From the NCBI RefSeq assembly GCF_040954835.1, contig NC_090716.1, forward strand, positions 16,181,275 to 16,245,274: DNA of 64,000 bases, given 5' to 3'. The notes under the pieces are model-generated. The model did not search any database and was not told the origin of the DNA. It saw only the letters and a list, made by a program, of their open reading frames with translations. Shown here one piece after another: positions 25,101 to 35,799 of this stretch. The position numbers and the translations under genes are program-made. The DNA is from Lepisosteus oculatus. Lineage: Eukaryota; Chordata; Actinopteri; Semionotiformes; Lepisosteidae. Numbering within the stretch: the stretch's first letter is position 1; each line of letters starts with the position of its first letter.

Positions 25101-28100
25101 ACATATGCACACTCATGCAGGCCTTATGACTTGACAGACAACAAATGGGCAAGCCTGGCTTAATTATGTGACCAGCCACATTACTGTGGCATCATCAGTC
25201 CACCTTTAATGCTGGTGTTTGCTTCCTTATTTTCTTCCAGAACAAGCCTGTTTCATCTGCATTGAACACTTGCCCTAGCCTACATCCCTCATTACTGATG
25301 AGCCTCTTCTGCTTCTCGGGAAACGCCTCTGCGGTCATGTGACCCTCCCCCACCAACTCCATGTTTTGAAGAGAAGAACATTTCTTTCAAATTATTCATT
25401 AAACTTTCAATTATGACAAAGGTGGAATGACTTTCATGGTAGTGTTACACACTAGGTTTAATGATATTTGCCCCCTTATTTAGTTAATACCTTATGGTAG
25501 AAGTAAGTAAATGATTATTATTAGCTGGAGGGTTATTTGCAAATTTCAACTCTTTCAACACGGGGTGGGGAATCAGGACCTAAGTGTTTGCCGGTGGGGC
25601 TTCTCCACTGTGAATGACAGATGGAAGGGACCGTGGGCCTTCCACAGTGGCTAAAGATTCACACAGGACAATAAGCCTTGTGCCCGAAACGGCCCCCATG
25701 AACGATCGGACATTCACAGTTCAAGAGCCGGGCAGGACCCACGTTTACACAACAAGGGCTAAACGGTTCCCCCCAATCGATAGACTGTTGATATGTAAAT
25801 AGTGAATGCAAATGGTGAAGAACTTCTAATGGCAAATACAACTATTGTCTAGAAAAATGAAGCCATTGTATTGCATGTAATTGAATTTGTACAGAGTGTC
25901 AATTTAGTAGCCATGTTGGACTGAACTGAGAATTAAAAGCTCCACCCTGCAAAAGTCATTACTGATATCTTCAGAGACTGAAAGAAACACTTTATGTTTA
26001 CAACTCAAGCGTATTGTTAAAATGATATCCCTGATTTATCTTTCTGAGAATTATTTAATAACGAAAGAAGTACAATGCACACAGTCCTTTTGGGTATACA
26101 AAACAGGCAAGACATTCTCTACATTTTTTACTTTTATGAAGTGACCAGGCCAGTCAAACACTATTAGGCTCCTTTGTCCAGAAAGCAGAGCTTTTCGAGG
26201 AAACAAACCCACAAGAACACAACTAAGGCTATAAGTTAGAAACAGCCTCAGTTTTCACACACAAACATCTCAACAGCAGCAACAGCTCCACTAACCTACA
26301 TGCTTTTGCTACTTACAACAGTAAATATTGACACACGAGCCGTAATGTTAGGAGCAAAAAAGCCCACTGAATAATATACGTTATAAAATTCGAAAGCATC
26401 AATCTGCAGGAGTTAAATATTGTAATGTGAGAAACTCAAAAAATGTAACCAAACGTTTCTAGAATTTCATTCATCTTGACAAGGAGAAAGAAAATAATAT
26501 TCATTACAAACTCCGCAGGACATATATCAAGATTTTAATTTTAAACTGTGTAATTATAAGAATGATGCCATCAAGGATTTCTACATATAGAAAAGTACTT
26601 AAAAGGAAGCAGTATGTTGAAATCTAATTCCTGTAATGGTTCAGAGTCTGAGATGCACTGTCTAATCTAGTTCAATTATTGCTCCCGTTATTTAATCAGA
26701 TTACTGTCAGGCATGTGGCCCTACACTTACCCTCTTGGACTCAGTGAAGATGTAATCCTCCACTTCCTTGGTCAGCACCTCTTCTGGCAGAGTCTTCAGT
26801 TTGGTGGAGAGGAACTTGATGGCCCTCTCTCTGACGATGTCTTCCCCTTGCAGGATCTGAGTGAACAAGCCCCCCAGCGTCCCTACAGGGACACAGTGGC
26901 AGAGATAAGAGACTGACTCAAAAATGAAAGAAATGAAATAGCTCTGGACGTTTATGTTGATGTCAAGGACCAGTCCCTCAAACTCACAGCCCAAACTTTA
27001 AAAACTCTTCTAAATTCTGATTAACATGATGAAGAAAAGTTATTTAAGGAAGAGACTATAGTATTAGTTAGCAGCGGTTTTTAATCCCAAAGTCCACATC
27101 CTCTAAGATGCCGCCATTCCACCATTAAAGGGGTGAGTACAAAAGAATAAATTGATTTAGTGAATCACGTAATCCTACCTCTGGCATCCATCTTGAATAT
27201 GGACAACAATGCATTGTTTACCAGGTTAAACTCTGCAGAGTCATCTGTTGACAGAAAACGCAATAAATTACTAGTTAACACTGGAGAGAAAAAAAAGACT
27301 TGCTTGACTATTCAAATCCTCTCCTAGTTAATCAATATATCGGCCAGTCGAGTTTACTCAAACCAAGAGGGTGTGCGCTAAGTGCAACGTTGCTAGCCAA
27401 TGGTTAAATCTAACACACCACACAATTAAGGGGGGGGAATATACAGGAAAATGGTGTACAAAAAAACATTTCAAGACAAAAACGATAAAGCCGTCTAATG
27501 TACGGGACTGTGGCACTGACAGGGACCAAGGCGCAGGTGGAACTGAAAGCTGCTCTGGATGTGTACCTGTCTGTAAAAGCTGTGTTAATATGTCTGCCAC
27601 CCTGGGGAGATTCTCTCCAGCAGCAAACTGAGGGAGCTCTTTGATGGCCTGGCGCCGGATCTAGACAGGAAAGAGGAAAACAGAAACTGAAATGAACTGC
27701 ACGTCACAAGGGAGGGTACCATTTACCTCATTCACCCCCACACTGTAAACATCAATCTGTGAAAGAGCACTAGTGCAAGCCTCCAGAAATATTCTGCCAT
27801 CACTCTGCACTTGTTTTACGCCTTTAATTTTTTCAGGTGATGAGGCTCAGAAGGGCATGCCGAGCTGCAGCTAGTTTTACTGTTCTTACCGAGACATCCT
27901 CGTCCTCGCAGAGGTCGAGCTGCGCGTTGATGGCAGCGTCCGCCAGCTCGGGGAAGCTCTTGAAGAACTTGGGAATAAACTGCGCGGCCAGGCGCTTCTC
28001 CTTCGGGCCTCCCTTCACCCCGTCCAAGATCACCTGGTACGCATCCTTGTGCTGCGGGGAGAGGGGCTTGTTACTACACAGACGTCACAAACCATACAGC

Positions 28101-29883
28101 ACATGTACCGTGGGCGAGCATCCCATCCATTTTCAACCGCTCCTTCCAAGTCAAAGTCACGGGGAAACCGGAGTCTATCCTTGCAAGAAACTGGTTCAAG
28201 GCAGGGAACACCTTGGATGGGACGCCAGTCCACACACAGACACCAACACACACACCAGGGCCAATTAACCCACCAGCATGTCCTTGGACTGTGGGAGGAA
28301 ACCCACGGGAGCAAAGGGAGAATATACAAACTCCACACAGACAGCACCCCAGGTCCTAAAGCTGACACTGTGAAATCCATTCCCAATCCCAATTCTGGCT
28401 GTGAAGCTGCAATAGTTGCTTGTTACAGCCTTTGTAGTCACATTACAGCAAACTTACTTGCCAAGACCTAGCTCTGCAGAACCATCAACAATACTAAGCA
28501 GGCATGTACAGCAGCAGTAAGCTAGCGAGCACGTTCAATTTAAACACTGATTTTATTCTCCAAGAAGGGCCCCGGAAAACGGCCTTCAAGATGACCACAC
28601 AACCAGACTCAGGCAAAGGACAGGATTTGCCATCTCGAGCTTTAAAACTGCACCAGGCAGAAGTGAAAATTAGATTACAAGTTACAAAATATTTTTAACG
28701 TTTTTGCTGTATGCTATATAGCGGTGGCTCTGTGGCTAAGGATCTGCGCCTGTGACTGGAAGGTTGCCGGTTCAAATCCCACGGCCGGCAGAGGAATCCT
28801 ACTCCGTTGGGCCCCTGAGCAAGGCCCTTAACCCTAACTGCTCCAGGGGCGCCGTACAATGGCAGATCCTGCACTCTGACCCCAAGCTTCTCTCCCTGTC
28901 TCTGTGTCTCCATAGAGAAAAGCTGGGGTATGCGAAAAGATGCATTCCTAATGCAAGAAATTGTGTAGGGCTAATAAAGAAACATTAAAAAAAACATTAA
29001 CATTAATTGACATTATATGAACCCCTGATCTACTTCAGCTACGAAACAACTGAGCTGCCATCTTCACAGCACAGAACAATTATTTTGTTCTGAGAGATGA
29101 GAAGAAAGATTAAACACGACAGCCTATGAAAACCGTGAACTTACTTTACTGGGATGCATTCAATCAACAATTTTGTTCATATGCAAATGAAAACCTTAAC
29201 CTGGATATATATTTTTTTTATTGTAACATCGAGAACTGCACTTAAGAACAAAGGGGCATGACCTTCTTGAAAACCACAGCATTTAACGTCCCAGATTCAC
29301 GCTACCAGACACTGAATTGAACTGGCTGAACCGAAACGTTGAATCACGTAAGCCAGAAATATTATCAACACTTAAGATTCTGTATTTGGCTACTTCCTTT
29401 CTGCCCTAATGTAAGCTGGGACTTGTACTGTATACCCAACAAAAGAAAAAAAAAGGTGGTTGATTAAAAACATATCAAAATACCGGCACAATAACCCATT
29501 AGCGAAAGGTGAAGTGTTGTGGCACTAGAAACAGTCAGGGGCGACTCTCATCAGCCCTAGTTCGGAGCAAGACGGCCCGTAAGTTTCTCTCTCTCCGTGC
29601 ACCGGCCTGCTGCTGGGCAAGCCGCACACCGGCCCCGGCCTCCTCCGCCCCCACTGGCGACTTTCTCTCCCACAGCACCGACACGGGAGGCAGGCTCCGC
29701 GGCGGCCTGCTCTCGCCTCGGCGCGGCGGACGGGCCCAGCAGCGCACAGCCGGCGGGAGCGGCGAGGCCGCCTCCGGGCCCACCCCGCGCCCCGGGCCGC
29801 AGCTCCCTCACCTGGGCGACGCTGTCCTTGGCGTCCGCCAGGATCCCATAGTTACGATACAGCTCCTCCACCGTCACCGCCAT
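19103..29883 (-). CDS. API5: API5, apoptosis inhibitor 5 (complete, 14 coding exons)
   Basis: Fourteen exons with GT-AG borders join into one open frame of 1,581 bases, 526 residues, close to the 524 of the human long isoform. The product starts MAVTVEELYRNYGILADA. It follows the family's all-helical HEAT/ARM fold: residues about 1-190 contain KEKRLAAQFIPKFFK and GEDIVRERAIKFLSTKLK, and about 190-430 the second helical block. Exon 10 (377-408) carries the leucine-zipper segment. A basic stretch KKPSPLPKRD (about 473-482) fits the nuclear signal, and the C-terminus is RG-rich, ending RGRIY. API5 (AAC-11) is a nuclear anti-apoptotic scaffold known to bind Acinus and FGF2 and to affect E2F1 responses. 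No truncation or frameshift was found. It lies head-to-tail upstream of TTC17 and divergent from TRAF6. Confidence 0.97.
19678..19817 (-). CDS. API5: API5 exon 13 (NLS region)
   Basis: The 140-bp exon encodes LKRTTSDDTTSSTPSKKPSP, LPKRDSRQIYNPPSGKYSGS and IGNFSY. It holds the Ser/Thr-rich basic nuclear-signal region and leaves one base over. Confidence 0.96.
20053..20132 (-). CDS. API5: API5 exon 12
   Basis: The 80-bp exon encodes DLFHNPPSYKSTVTLSWKPV and QKVEAA. It starts in phase 0 and leaves two bases before GTAAGG. Confidence 0.96.
20509..20565 (-). CDS. API5: API5 exon 11
   Basis: The 57-bp phase 0 exon encodes NKIKVVALKITNNINVLIK. It is too short for ORF scanning but has clear splice sites and matches the family exactly in order. 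Confidence 0.96.
21321..21414 (-). CDS. API5: API5 exon 10 (leucine zipper region)
   Basis: The 94-bp exon encodes LQYFARGLQVYIRQLRVALQ and GKTGDALKTDE. The regularly spaced leucines correspond to the leucine-zipper segment of API5. It enters in phase 2 and ends in phase 0. Confidence 0.97.
21797..21978 (-). CDS. API5: API5 exon 9
   Basis: The 182-bp exon encodes EYMPLPPEEAENGENAGNEE, PKLQFSYVECLLYSFHQLGK and KLPDFLTDKVNAERLKDFKI. It leaves two bases over. The acidic ENGENAGNEE loop and the LLYSFHQLG helix are typical of the family. Confidence 0.98.
22299..22388 (-). CDS. API5: API5 exon 8
   Basis: The 90-bp phase 0 exon encodes VLKLLAEMSPFCGDMDKLEA and NLSMLFEKLL. Confidence 0.97.
23832..23936 (-). 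CDS. API5: API5 exon 7
   Basis: The 105-bp phase 0 exon encodes KNVHSTRFVTYFCEHVMSNL and STLTSPVAELDIQLE. The acceptor tract is TTTTCTATTTTAG. Confidence 0.97.
24073..24405 (-). repeat. Family A repeat in API5 intron 6
   Basis: Minus-strand copy. The plus strand starts with TTCATCCATCCAG (image of the ATGGATGG tail), then AGTCTATCCCAGCAAGCAAC, a CA run near 24,190, TTTGGACTGTGGGAGCAATA and a head-like AGGCAGCAGTGCAAACCACT. Head to tail is preserved, making it one of the most complete copies. Confidence 0.8.
24588..24794 (-). CDS. API5: API5 exon 6
   Basis: The 207-bp phase 0 exon encodes VLEDVTGEEFVLLMKILSGL, KSLQTVSGRQQLVELVAEQA and SVDRLLQCTRQAVPLFS. It is GC-rich at third positions, unlike exons 7-11. 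The donor is GTGAGT. Confidence 0.98.
24795..26730. other. API5 intron 5 with transposon fragment
   Basis: The 1.9-kb intron holds a decayed Tigger-like fragment near 25,050-25,370. An unidentified open stretch lies on the plus strand at 25,614-25,802. The rest is AT-rich and featureless to me. Confidence 0.6.
25050..25370 (-). mobile_element. Tigger-like (Tc1/mariner superfamily) transposase fragment
   Basis: On the minus strand 25,198-25,329 reads without a stop as EAFPEKQKRLISNEG, then GQVFNADETGLFWKKI. The N-A-D-E-T-G-L-F-W core is the first catalytic Asp region of Tigger/pogo-type transposases. Stops follow immediately downstream and no terminal repeats were found, so this is an inactive fragment. 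Outer borders are approximate. Confidence 0.75.
26731..26882 (-). CDS. API5: API5 exon 5
   Basis: The 152-bp exon encodes GTLGGLFTQILQGEDIVRER, AIKFLSTKLKTLPEEVLTKE and VEDYIFTESKR. It enters in phase 1 and ends in phase 0. Confidence 0.98.
27179..27244 (-). CDS. API5: API5 exon 4
   Basis: The 66-bp exon encodes DDSAEFNLVNNALLSIFKMD and AR, with one base carried in and one left over. The acceptor is TCAACAG and the donor GTAGGA. Confidence 0.97.
27567..27660 (-). CDS. API5: API5 exon 3
   Basis: The 94-bp exon encodes IRRQAIKELPQFAAGENLP and RVADILTQLLQT. It starts in phase 0, leaves one base and has donor GTACAC. Confidence 0.97.
27890..28051 (-). CDS. API5: API5 exon 2
   Basis: The 162-bp phase 0 exon encodes HKDAYQVILDGVKGG, KEKRLAAQFIPKFFKSFPEL and NAQLDLCEDEDVS, nearly identical to the mammalian protein. 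Confidence 0.98.
28115..28365 (-). repeat. Family A repeat in API5 intron 1
   Basis: Minus-strand copy with plus-strand blocks CCCATCCATTTTCAACCGCT, GGATGGGACGCCAGTCCACA, CCAATTAACCCACCAGCATG and TTGGACTGTGGGAGGAAACC. Well preserved apart from the head. Confidence 0.8.
28721..28994 (+). repeat. Family B tRNA-derived SINE
   Basis: The element starts GCGGTGGCTCTGTGGCTAAG (A-box region) and has a B-box GGTTCAAATCC at 28,769-28,779. A body with GGCCCCTGAGCAAGGCCCTTA-like blocks follows, and it ends AATAAAGAAACATT with an A-rich tail. A second copy in reverse lies at 34,815-35,091. It is a pol III-type SINE, not a functional tRNA gene. Confidence 0.85.
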
Positions 29884-30300
29884 GAGCGTGGGTATAGAGG
29901 CGCAAAGCCCTGCTATGCCTGTTGCCCGATCCCGGCCTCGGCCTGCGGCACGCTTTCTCCGGACGAGCGGCCCGTGTGGCCGAGCGCTCCCTGCGCAGGA
30001 AGGTTCCAGAACTCGGCGCTGAGGACCAACGGCCGCCCGGGCAATAGCGCGACTGCTCACTTCCCAACAAGAGCGACTCGGCCAGGGAAGATGGGGAAGA
30101 CTCGCAAGACTCACAACGCGCAGACGCAGGGCTCCCGCGCGATCGGTTCGGGCTTTTCGTGCGACGTCAACATACGGGTGAGCACGCTCACGCATGCGCA
30201 GTCAGCGGGGAGCTACCGGTGTGACAACAGACCAATTGCCTTCCAGACGCAGCCACGAGCAAAACTCAGCAGGCTCTCGCGCCCCGGTGTGTGACGTAAG
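29560..30300. promoter_or_regulatory. API5: API5 CpG island and promoter
   Basis: This is among the most CpG-dense non-exonic stretches of the window. It spans API5 exon 1 and about 400 bp upstream. The API5 start codon context is CTCATGGCGGT. The island could also drive divergent transcription toward TRAF6, but no transcript evidence is available here. Confidence 0.65.
29812..29883 (-). CDS. API5: API5 exon 1 (coding part)
   Basis: Twenty-four codons, MAVTVEELYRNYGILADAKD and SVAQ, end in phase 0 at a GTGAGG donor. The frame is open far upstream because of high GC, but homology to the MPTVEELYRNYG start of the human protein fixes this ATG. Confidence 0.96.
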
Positions 30301-31789
30301 TACACAGGACCTGACGTGCACGCATCATTCATGCAAACTGTGGATGCTCATATTAATAGAGCACAGCTGATGTTTGTAACAGTATTAGCTTGTTGTGCTC
30401 AGATTTGCGATGGTCTCTGGCAACATATTGTTCTGTTATTTTTGGCTCACTTTTCTGGACACTGTTTCTCCTTTATTTCAATCGTTTGATGTTCAATGAA
30501 ACGCAAGAAACAAAATGTTCATTTTATTAGAGTTTATTTTACAATTATGATTTTAACACGGCTGCGCTATTCATTGGATTTATAGCATTATGCTTTACAG
30601 TTAGTTGCTTTAGTGTTGTAATTCGTCATAGAAGGCGTTATCTTCATCTGTTCATAATCTGTCACGACCTTGCTCAACGGATGTTTTTTTGTGCATGCAT
30701 GTGTTTACGTGTATTGTTTTTGTGTTTGTTTTACATCTGCCGCTTTAAAAGAAATTGCCCCTTGGAGATAATAAAGACTCTATCCCAAAGACATTGGTCC
30801 CAACTCAACATGGGTTCGTCTGTTTGCGTACCCAGAGATGGTCCTGTGTCCCGTTTATGGTGTAGTTCTGCTGTAAGCTTCGTGTTTCCGTGTTTCTGGA
30901 GTAGAACAGGGCAGCTAGATACTTTCCAACACAGGATGGGCGAACACAGTGGTTTTCAAAACTATTTGCTTTTCGTAATGCCTCTCAAAAAGGATTTCAG
31001 TTTCGACAGAATGCCCAGAAAGACAAAACAAAATAAAGCATACTACGTTGTTACAGCAAGAAAATAAACATAAGTCTAATTACTTAGCCATCAGTGCAAA
31101 GAATTTAAAATACAACTGGTGAGTTGGGAGGGACTACCTGTACTCGGATTGAATCCTTACATTTCCGGGTTTAATATCTTGTCATTAACCGGTCCTCTGC
31201 ATCATTGGTTTTCAGCCTGTGTGTGGAGGACCAGGTGTCCCGTTTTTTTTTTTTTAACGGAGCTTTTAATCAATCAGGCTAATTGATCTGTAGCTGCCTT
31301 TTTGGACAAGTTGTTTCCAGCTGGTAAGATTTTAGGGTTAATAAGTGGTATCGACCCTCAGATACTTTCCTAGTTCTTCACGTGCTCTTCCCCAGAAGTG
31401 CGGGATGTAAATAACCGAACCTCTCTGCAGGACATGGGGAGAATCATTTATTTTTTTGTGGTATGAGGACTGCATATAATGTAATTCCTCTTCCTGCAGA
31501 GAACTGTTAAGGAAGACAAAAACAGAGGACCCACTTAATATCCGAACTGATGATGTATGGATGAATGGGCTGCGTTCTTGTCTGCTAGATCTCCTTATGT
31601 GGACACAACTGCAGCCATAGCATTTGTGGAACGCAGAGCCGGGAAACTGGCTGAAGAGATATAATCCGGTAAAGCTTTTGAATTAAAGGCGGCACTTCGC
31701 CTCAGAAACTAAGAGCTCGGGCGGATCAAAAACCAGAGGGAGGCCGGGCAGGCGTTTTTAGCACCAGTGTCCTGCACAGAGAAGTTATT
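30301..31789. other. Intergenic DNA between API5 and TRAF6
   Basis: AT-rich DNA with a 128-codon open frame (30,681-31,067, plus) that shows no recognisable domain. A T run lies near 31,241-31,254. Nothing else was recognised. Confidence 0.5.
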
Positions 31790-31799
31790 TATTCAGGTG

Positions 31800-31953
31800 T
31801 GGTTGTGCAGAACACCGAGGTCATAAACCTCCCTGTCACTAGGGGGCGCCCGGGGAGGCGGCGCTCACCCCCGAGTTCGTGATGTCCGGACGTTCTTGAC
31901 TCGTCAGACGCCAGTGCAGAGAAGTGAGCACGGAATATTCTCGCTCCTGGCAG
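31800..31953 (+). other. TRAF6: Candidate non-coding first exon of TRAF6
   Basis: A CpG-rich block containing GGGGGCGCCCGGGGAGGCGG ends with CTGGCAG followed by a strong GTAAGAC donor at 31,954. Vertebrate TRAF6 genes usually have a non-coding first exon before the exon with the ATG, and the next acceptor is at 35,964-35,965. The 5' border is not resolved. Confidence 0.4.
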
Positions 31954-33164
31954 GTAAGACGGGTTTAAACCCACCAGTGCGGCGGCTGCTTGGGTTTGTA
32001 ACGGTTCCCCAGAGAAAGGGGGGTGATCGGGGACCCCTGTACAGCAGTGGGAGGCCGCTTTGCTCAAGTGGTTCATTTCGGCGCAGTTCCGTGAAGTCAC
32101 CGCCTTGTCTTGAGAAGTTCAGCAGTGCAGGCGTCTGCACCCAGGACAGGTCAAGCTGTCAAAGACTGTGGGTTTTTTAAATACACGCTTATGTGGCACA
32201 TTTGTTTAATGTTCAGCGTAGTTATCCATAACTTGTTTCGCGTGTCTTGTTTTTCACGAGGGTTTTTTTTCCAGGACGAGCTAAGATGTCAGTGTTAGTA
32301 AATGTCCTTATTTTGTGCCTTTTCCATGGGGATTTCTTCAACTCTAGTAAGAGTGATACTCATTTCTACGCGACATAACTGTCGTCAAGCAGTTAGATTA
32401 GGGGTTTCTCTAAATGGTTTGGAAAGTGCTTCAGATGGGCGTTCAAGGACTTCCCCTCGGCTTGTTAGTTTTAATAAATTAGTCCTGTCACTCACTTCCC
32501 TCAAATGGCAAAAACGTGCCGCTTTAATCGTCGTTTTTCGTGTGTCTGCTTTCGATTGTATGGGGAATGATATGACGTCAACTTGTGTGTGTGTGTGCAG
32601 TAGCTACAGTACAGTGAGTGTGTTTGATCAAACAAACGGTGGGAGAAGTACTGGTTGCCAACCCATATTCTAGGGCTCGAACAGATCAGGTCAGACTTAT
32701 ATTAATTCATGGACGTGGAGTTAGCTAGGCGTGGGAATGTGTGATAGATTTCAACCTTTAGGATTACTGCCGAGAAAAACGGTCACTTGTGTAGGTCACA
32801 CTTTATCTGTAGGAATAAAACGTTTATTACTGTAGTTGCGGCTATGTGTTATCAGCACGTACCACTCCCCTCTTCATTTCTTGAAAGCTTTCTGGTCCCC
32901 TCGATGACTTTAATGTTGGGTTTAAATGTACAGTGTCAGCTGCTTTACTTTTGCATCACCGTCTGAGACTGTTTCAGTGCGAGAAGCTCTGAACTGCTGC
33001 TTTTATACTCTTAAAGCAACTACATCTATTGGAAACGGTTACCAATTGAAAGCCACAAACATGGTGGTTGTAAATGAATGCAAGTTCGACTCTAGAAATT
33101 TACTTGTATTTTCTGTATTTTACTTTTTTTGTATATTATTGATCCAGGCATTGTATTTTCTAAC

Positions 33165-33420
33165 TGCTTCTTCCAATTCTGTGTCCCGGGGAGACGGCAA
33201 GTCAATCCAAGCAAGCATCTGCCGCAAGGCAGGGTACACCCTGGATGGGACACCAGTCTCTTCCAGGGCAGACACACTCACTCGCGCCAGGGTCAGCTTT
33301 CCCTGAAGCCAGTTGACCTACAGTACCAGTAGGCTGTGGGAGCACAGCGCCTTGGGAGTTGAACTCGGGACCCCAGCGCTGTGAGGCAGTAATGCTCACC
33401 AGAGCTCCACCGTGTCACCC
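33165..33420 (-). repeat. Family A repeat in TRAF6 5' intron
   Basis: Minus-strand copy with plus-strand blocks AGGGTACACCCTGGATGGGA, CACCAGTCTCTTCCAGGGCA and a head image GAACTCGGGACCCCAGCGCT followed by GTGAGGCAGTAATGCTCACC. The B-box-like GTTGAACTC block supports a tRNA-type head. Confidence 0.8.
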
Positions 33421-34784
33421 AGTTTTAACACATTTGAAAAAAATAATAATCCTCTTTAATCTTAAGTGTTTTAAAAGCCATATGACTTGCCGCGCACCTG
33501 CCATCCTGCAGTTACATCAGTGAGAGTGGCAGAGCTGCACCAATCGGTGCCGACTCCCCTGTAAGTCAGTGTGGAGATCGCCACATCCCGGAAGAGTGTG
33601 TCTTGGCTCCTTTTTCTCCTTGTGCGTCGCAGGATATGGAGTTGTGAGCCTGAATAAGCAATCGGTGGTTCCAATATATGAGCATAGGAAGTGCTAAAGT
33701 AAGCCAATATCAGATGCTGCACATATCCCTTGTCTCATCCTCTTTGTGTAAGATTGCAAGAGAAGAGCACAACCTGAGAAAAATGCTATTGCTTTTGCAG
33801 ATCATCAGTACATTTTTTACAAAAATCTACATCTGTACACCCACTGATACATGCCATGTTTTGGCTTGGTGCAAGGGCTGTATTGGAAGTGAAATATGAC
33901 TCCTAGTCAGATGTGGGAGAATTGAAAGGTAGTTCCCTTGTTCGATGGTAAATGTGAGGATGTTGTGGTTTTAAAATTGTTGATGCCTAAAACGTCTGTT
34001 ATAGTTTTTCTTGGGCTTCACAAACCCTGTGCAGTGCACTTCATTCTCCTTTTGTGTAAGGAAGAGTCTGTAATGTCTCTTCTTCTTGTTGGTCCTGTAG
34101 GTCCACAGACTGTATTGGAAACAGCTTGTCGGCCCCAGAGGTAGAGAGACGGGACCCTGGCTGCTGGAGTGTCTGTAGGGCGGAGGTCCGTGCGATTACG
34201 GGCTGGAGAAATAGCCAGGCTACTTCAGTTTGAGAGCGGGAGAAGGACTCCCTTTCTTCAAGATTAAAAGCAGCCATTTATTTTGCTCTAGAAGCAATGT
34301 GGATGAAGCCAAGTAGTCGTGTTTGAAGAAAACGTACATTCCGTGCTTTAGTGAAAGAGAAAGGGAGTGGTGTAGCTCCGTCCCAAGTGGAAAATTTACG
34401 GGATTATGATTAAATTATGGAAGGCTTTCTCCATCAGATAGAAGGTGAAAGGAAGAAAATGAACACTGCTCCTTAAAGACCCCAGCACAGAGGGTGGAAA
34501 TTTGTGACTTGGAGGGGAAAAACACCATGGTCAAACACTCACTCTTCTGGGAAGGCGTCCTGTAGACATTTGAGCCAGGAAGACTGCCACAGAGGGAATT
34601 CGGAGAGAGCGCCGTCTTCAAGGTGAGGGGGACTGGTGCGTGTCCGTGGATCTGTGTCAACTCTTCAAAACAAGAAACGGGTTGACAAGCACTTCCATGC
34701 CCATGTTACAAATACCGGCTTTCTACATTCATGTGATACACAAAGACACCTGATACAGCTGGGTTTTTTTTTCTGCATTCTGTT

Positions 34785-35091
34785 CTAATAATAATAATAA
34801 TGATGATGATAATGTTGCTTTATTAACCCTATACAATTTCTTGTATTAGGAATTCGTCTTTTCGCATACCCCAGCTTGCTCTCCATGAGACACAGACGCA
34901 CAGACAGGGAGAGAAGCTTGGGGTCAGAGTGCAGGATCTGCCATTGTACAGCGCCCCTGGAGCAGTTAGGGTTAAGGGCCTTGCTCAGGGGCCCAATGGA
35001 GTAGGATTCCGCTGCCGGCTGCGGGATTTGAACCGGCAACCTTCCAGTCACAGGCACAGATCCTTAGACAAAGAGCCACCGCTCCTCCCAT
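34785..35091 (-). repeat. Family B tRNA-derived SINE with ATT/ATC tail
   Basis: Reverse copy of the element at 28,721. The B-box reads GGTTCAAATCC on the minus strand at 35,024-35,034. The 3' end is followed by an AAT/GAT microsatellite (34,785-34,813) in place of an A-rich tail. Head, body and tail are all recognisable. Confidence 0.85.
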
Positions 35092-35799
35092 GTTCTATAT
35101 GTAATCGTATTGGGACTGTTTGATTTTAATATGGGCAGTTAATTTAATATTGATTTTAATGTTATTGTACATTTCCTGATTAATTTGTAGTATTTTTTCT
35201 CACCGATATCATCCCCAAGATTTCAGCAATGCAATGCCTGTGGTTGATCTGTAGGTGGCACTCTAACTGCAGAAACTCAAGTTGAAAAATTCTGAGCAGC
35301 AATTGTAACAGACCTTTTAACCTTAGGTCCTGGCCTTTAACATTTCAGTGCCCTGTGCTTTTTAGTGTTAGCTGGGAAACTGGCTAGACCACCTGCCATT
35401 TACGCTGTAGCTTAAGGGTGGTGTCCTTTAGCTGTTTTGTCATCATCACAGGTTTAGGAATTTGAAGCGAGTCCCTACAACTGCAGAAATAGGAATGGTT
35501 GGTCTTCATAATAAGAGGGTAACTTAAAAGGCATTTTGCCCTGGGGAAAAAATGAGTCCAATTTTCTGTGCTCCAGAAGAATTTGAGCTAGTGCTGCAAG
35601 TCAAAGTGAAAAATAACATTTGTCTGTTGCCAGATTTTCACTTTGAACTCATGCTTTTCATTATAAAGTTAATAGATAATTTCATTTCACAGGGCAGAGG
35701 CACAGACGGCACCTTTAAGAAAAATGTGAACACTGGTATTAGGTCACTTTGCTTTATGGGTAGTTTCCCGTAGCCTGTTTTTGAGCTAGCAGTGCTGTC

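Larger units (their letters stand above)
28052..29811. other. API5 intron 1 with two retroposons
   Basis: The 1.8-kb intron contains a family A copy (28,115-28,365) and an almost complete tRNA-headed SINE (28,721-28,994). Its right end is CpG-rich, merging with the promoter island. Confidence 0.65.

Noticed and set aside
28721-28795. Possible tRNA gene with a good B-box
   Set aside because: It cannot form a full tRNA cloverleaf by inspection and is fused to a SINE body that recurs in reverse at 34,785-35,091.
29509-30294. 261-codon open frame on the plus strand across the API5 promoter
   Set aside because: It is antisense to API5 exon 1, lies in a CpG island where stops are rare, and shows Ala/Arg/Pro-rich composition without domains.
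30681-31067. 128-codon open frame between API5 and TRAF6
   Set aside because: It has no recognisable domain, atypical Cys/Phe-rich composition and lies in AT-rich intergenic DNA.
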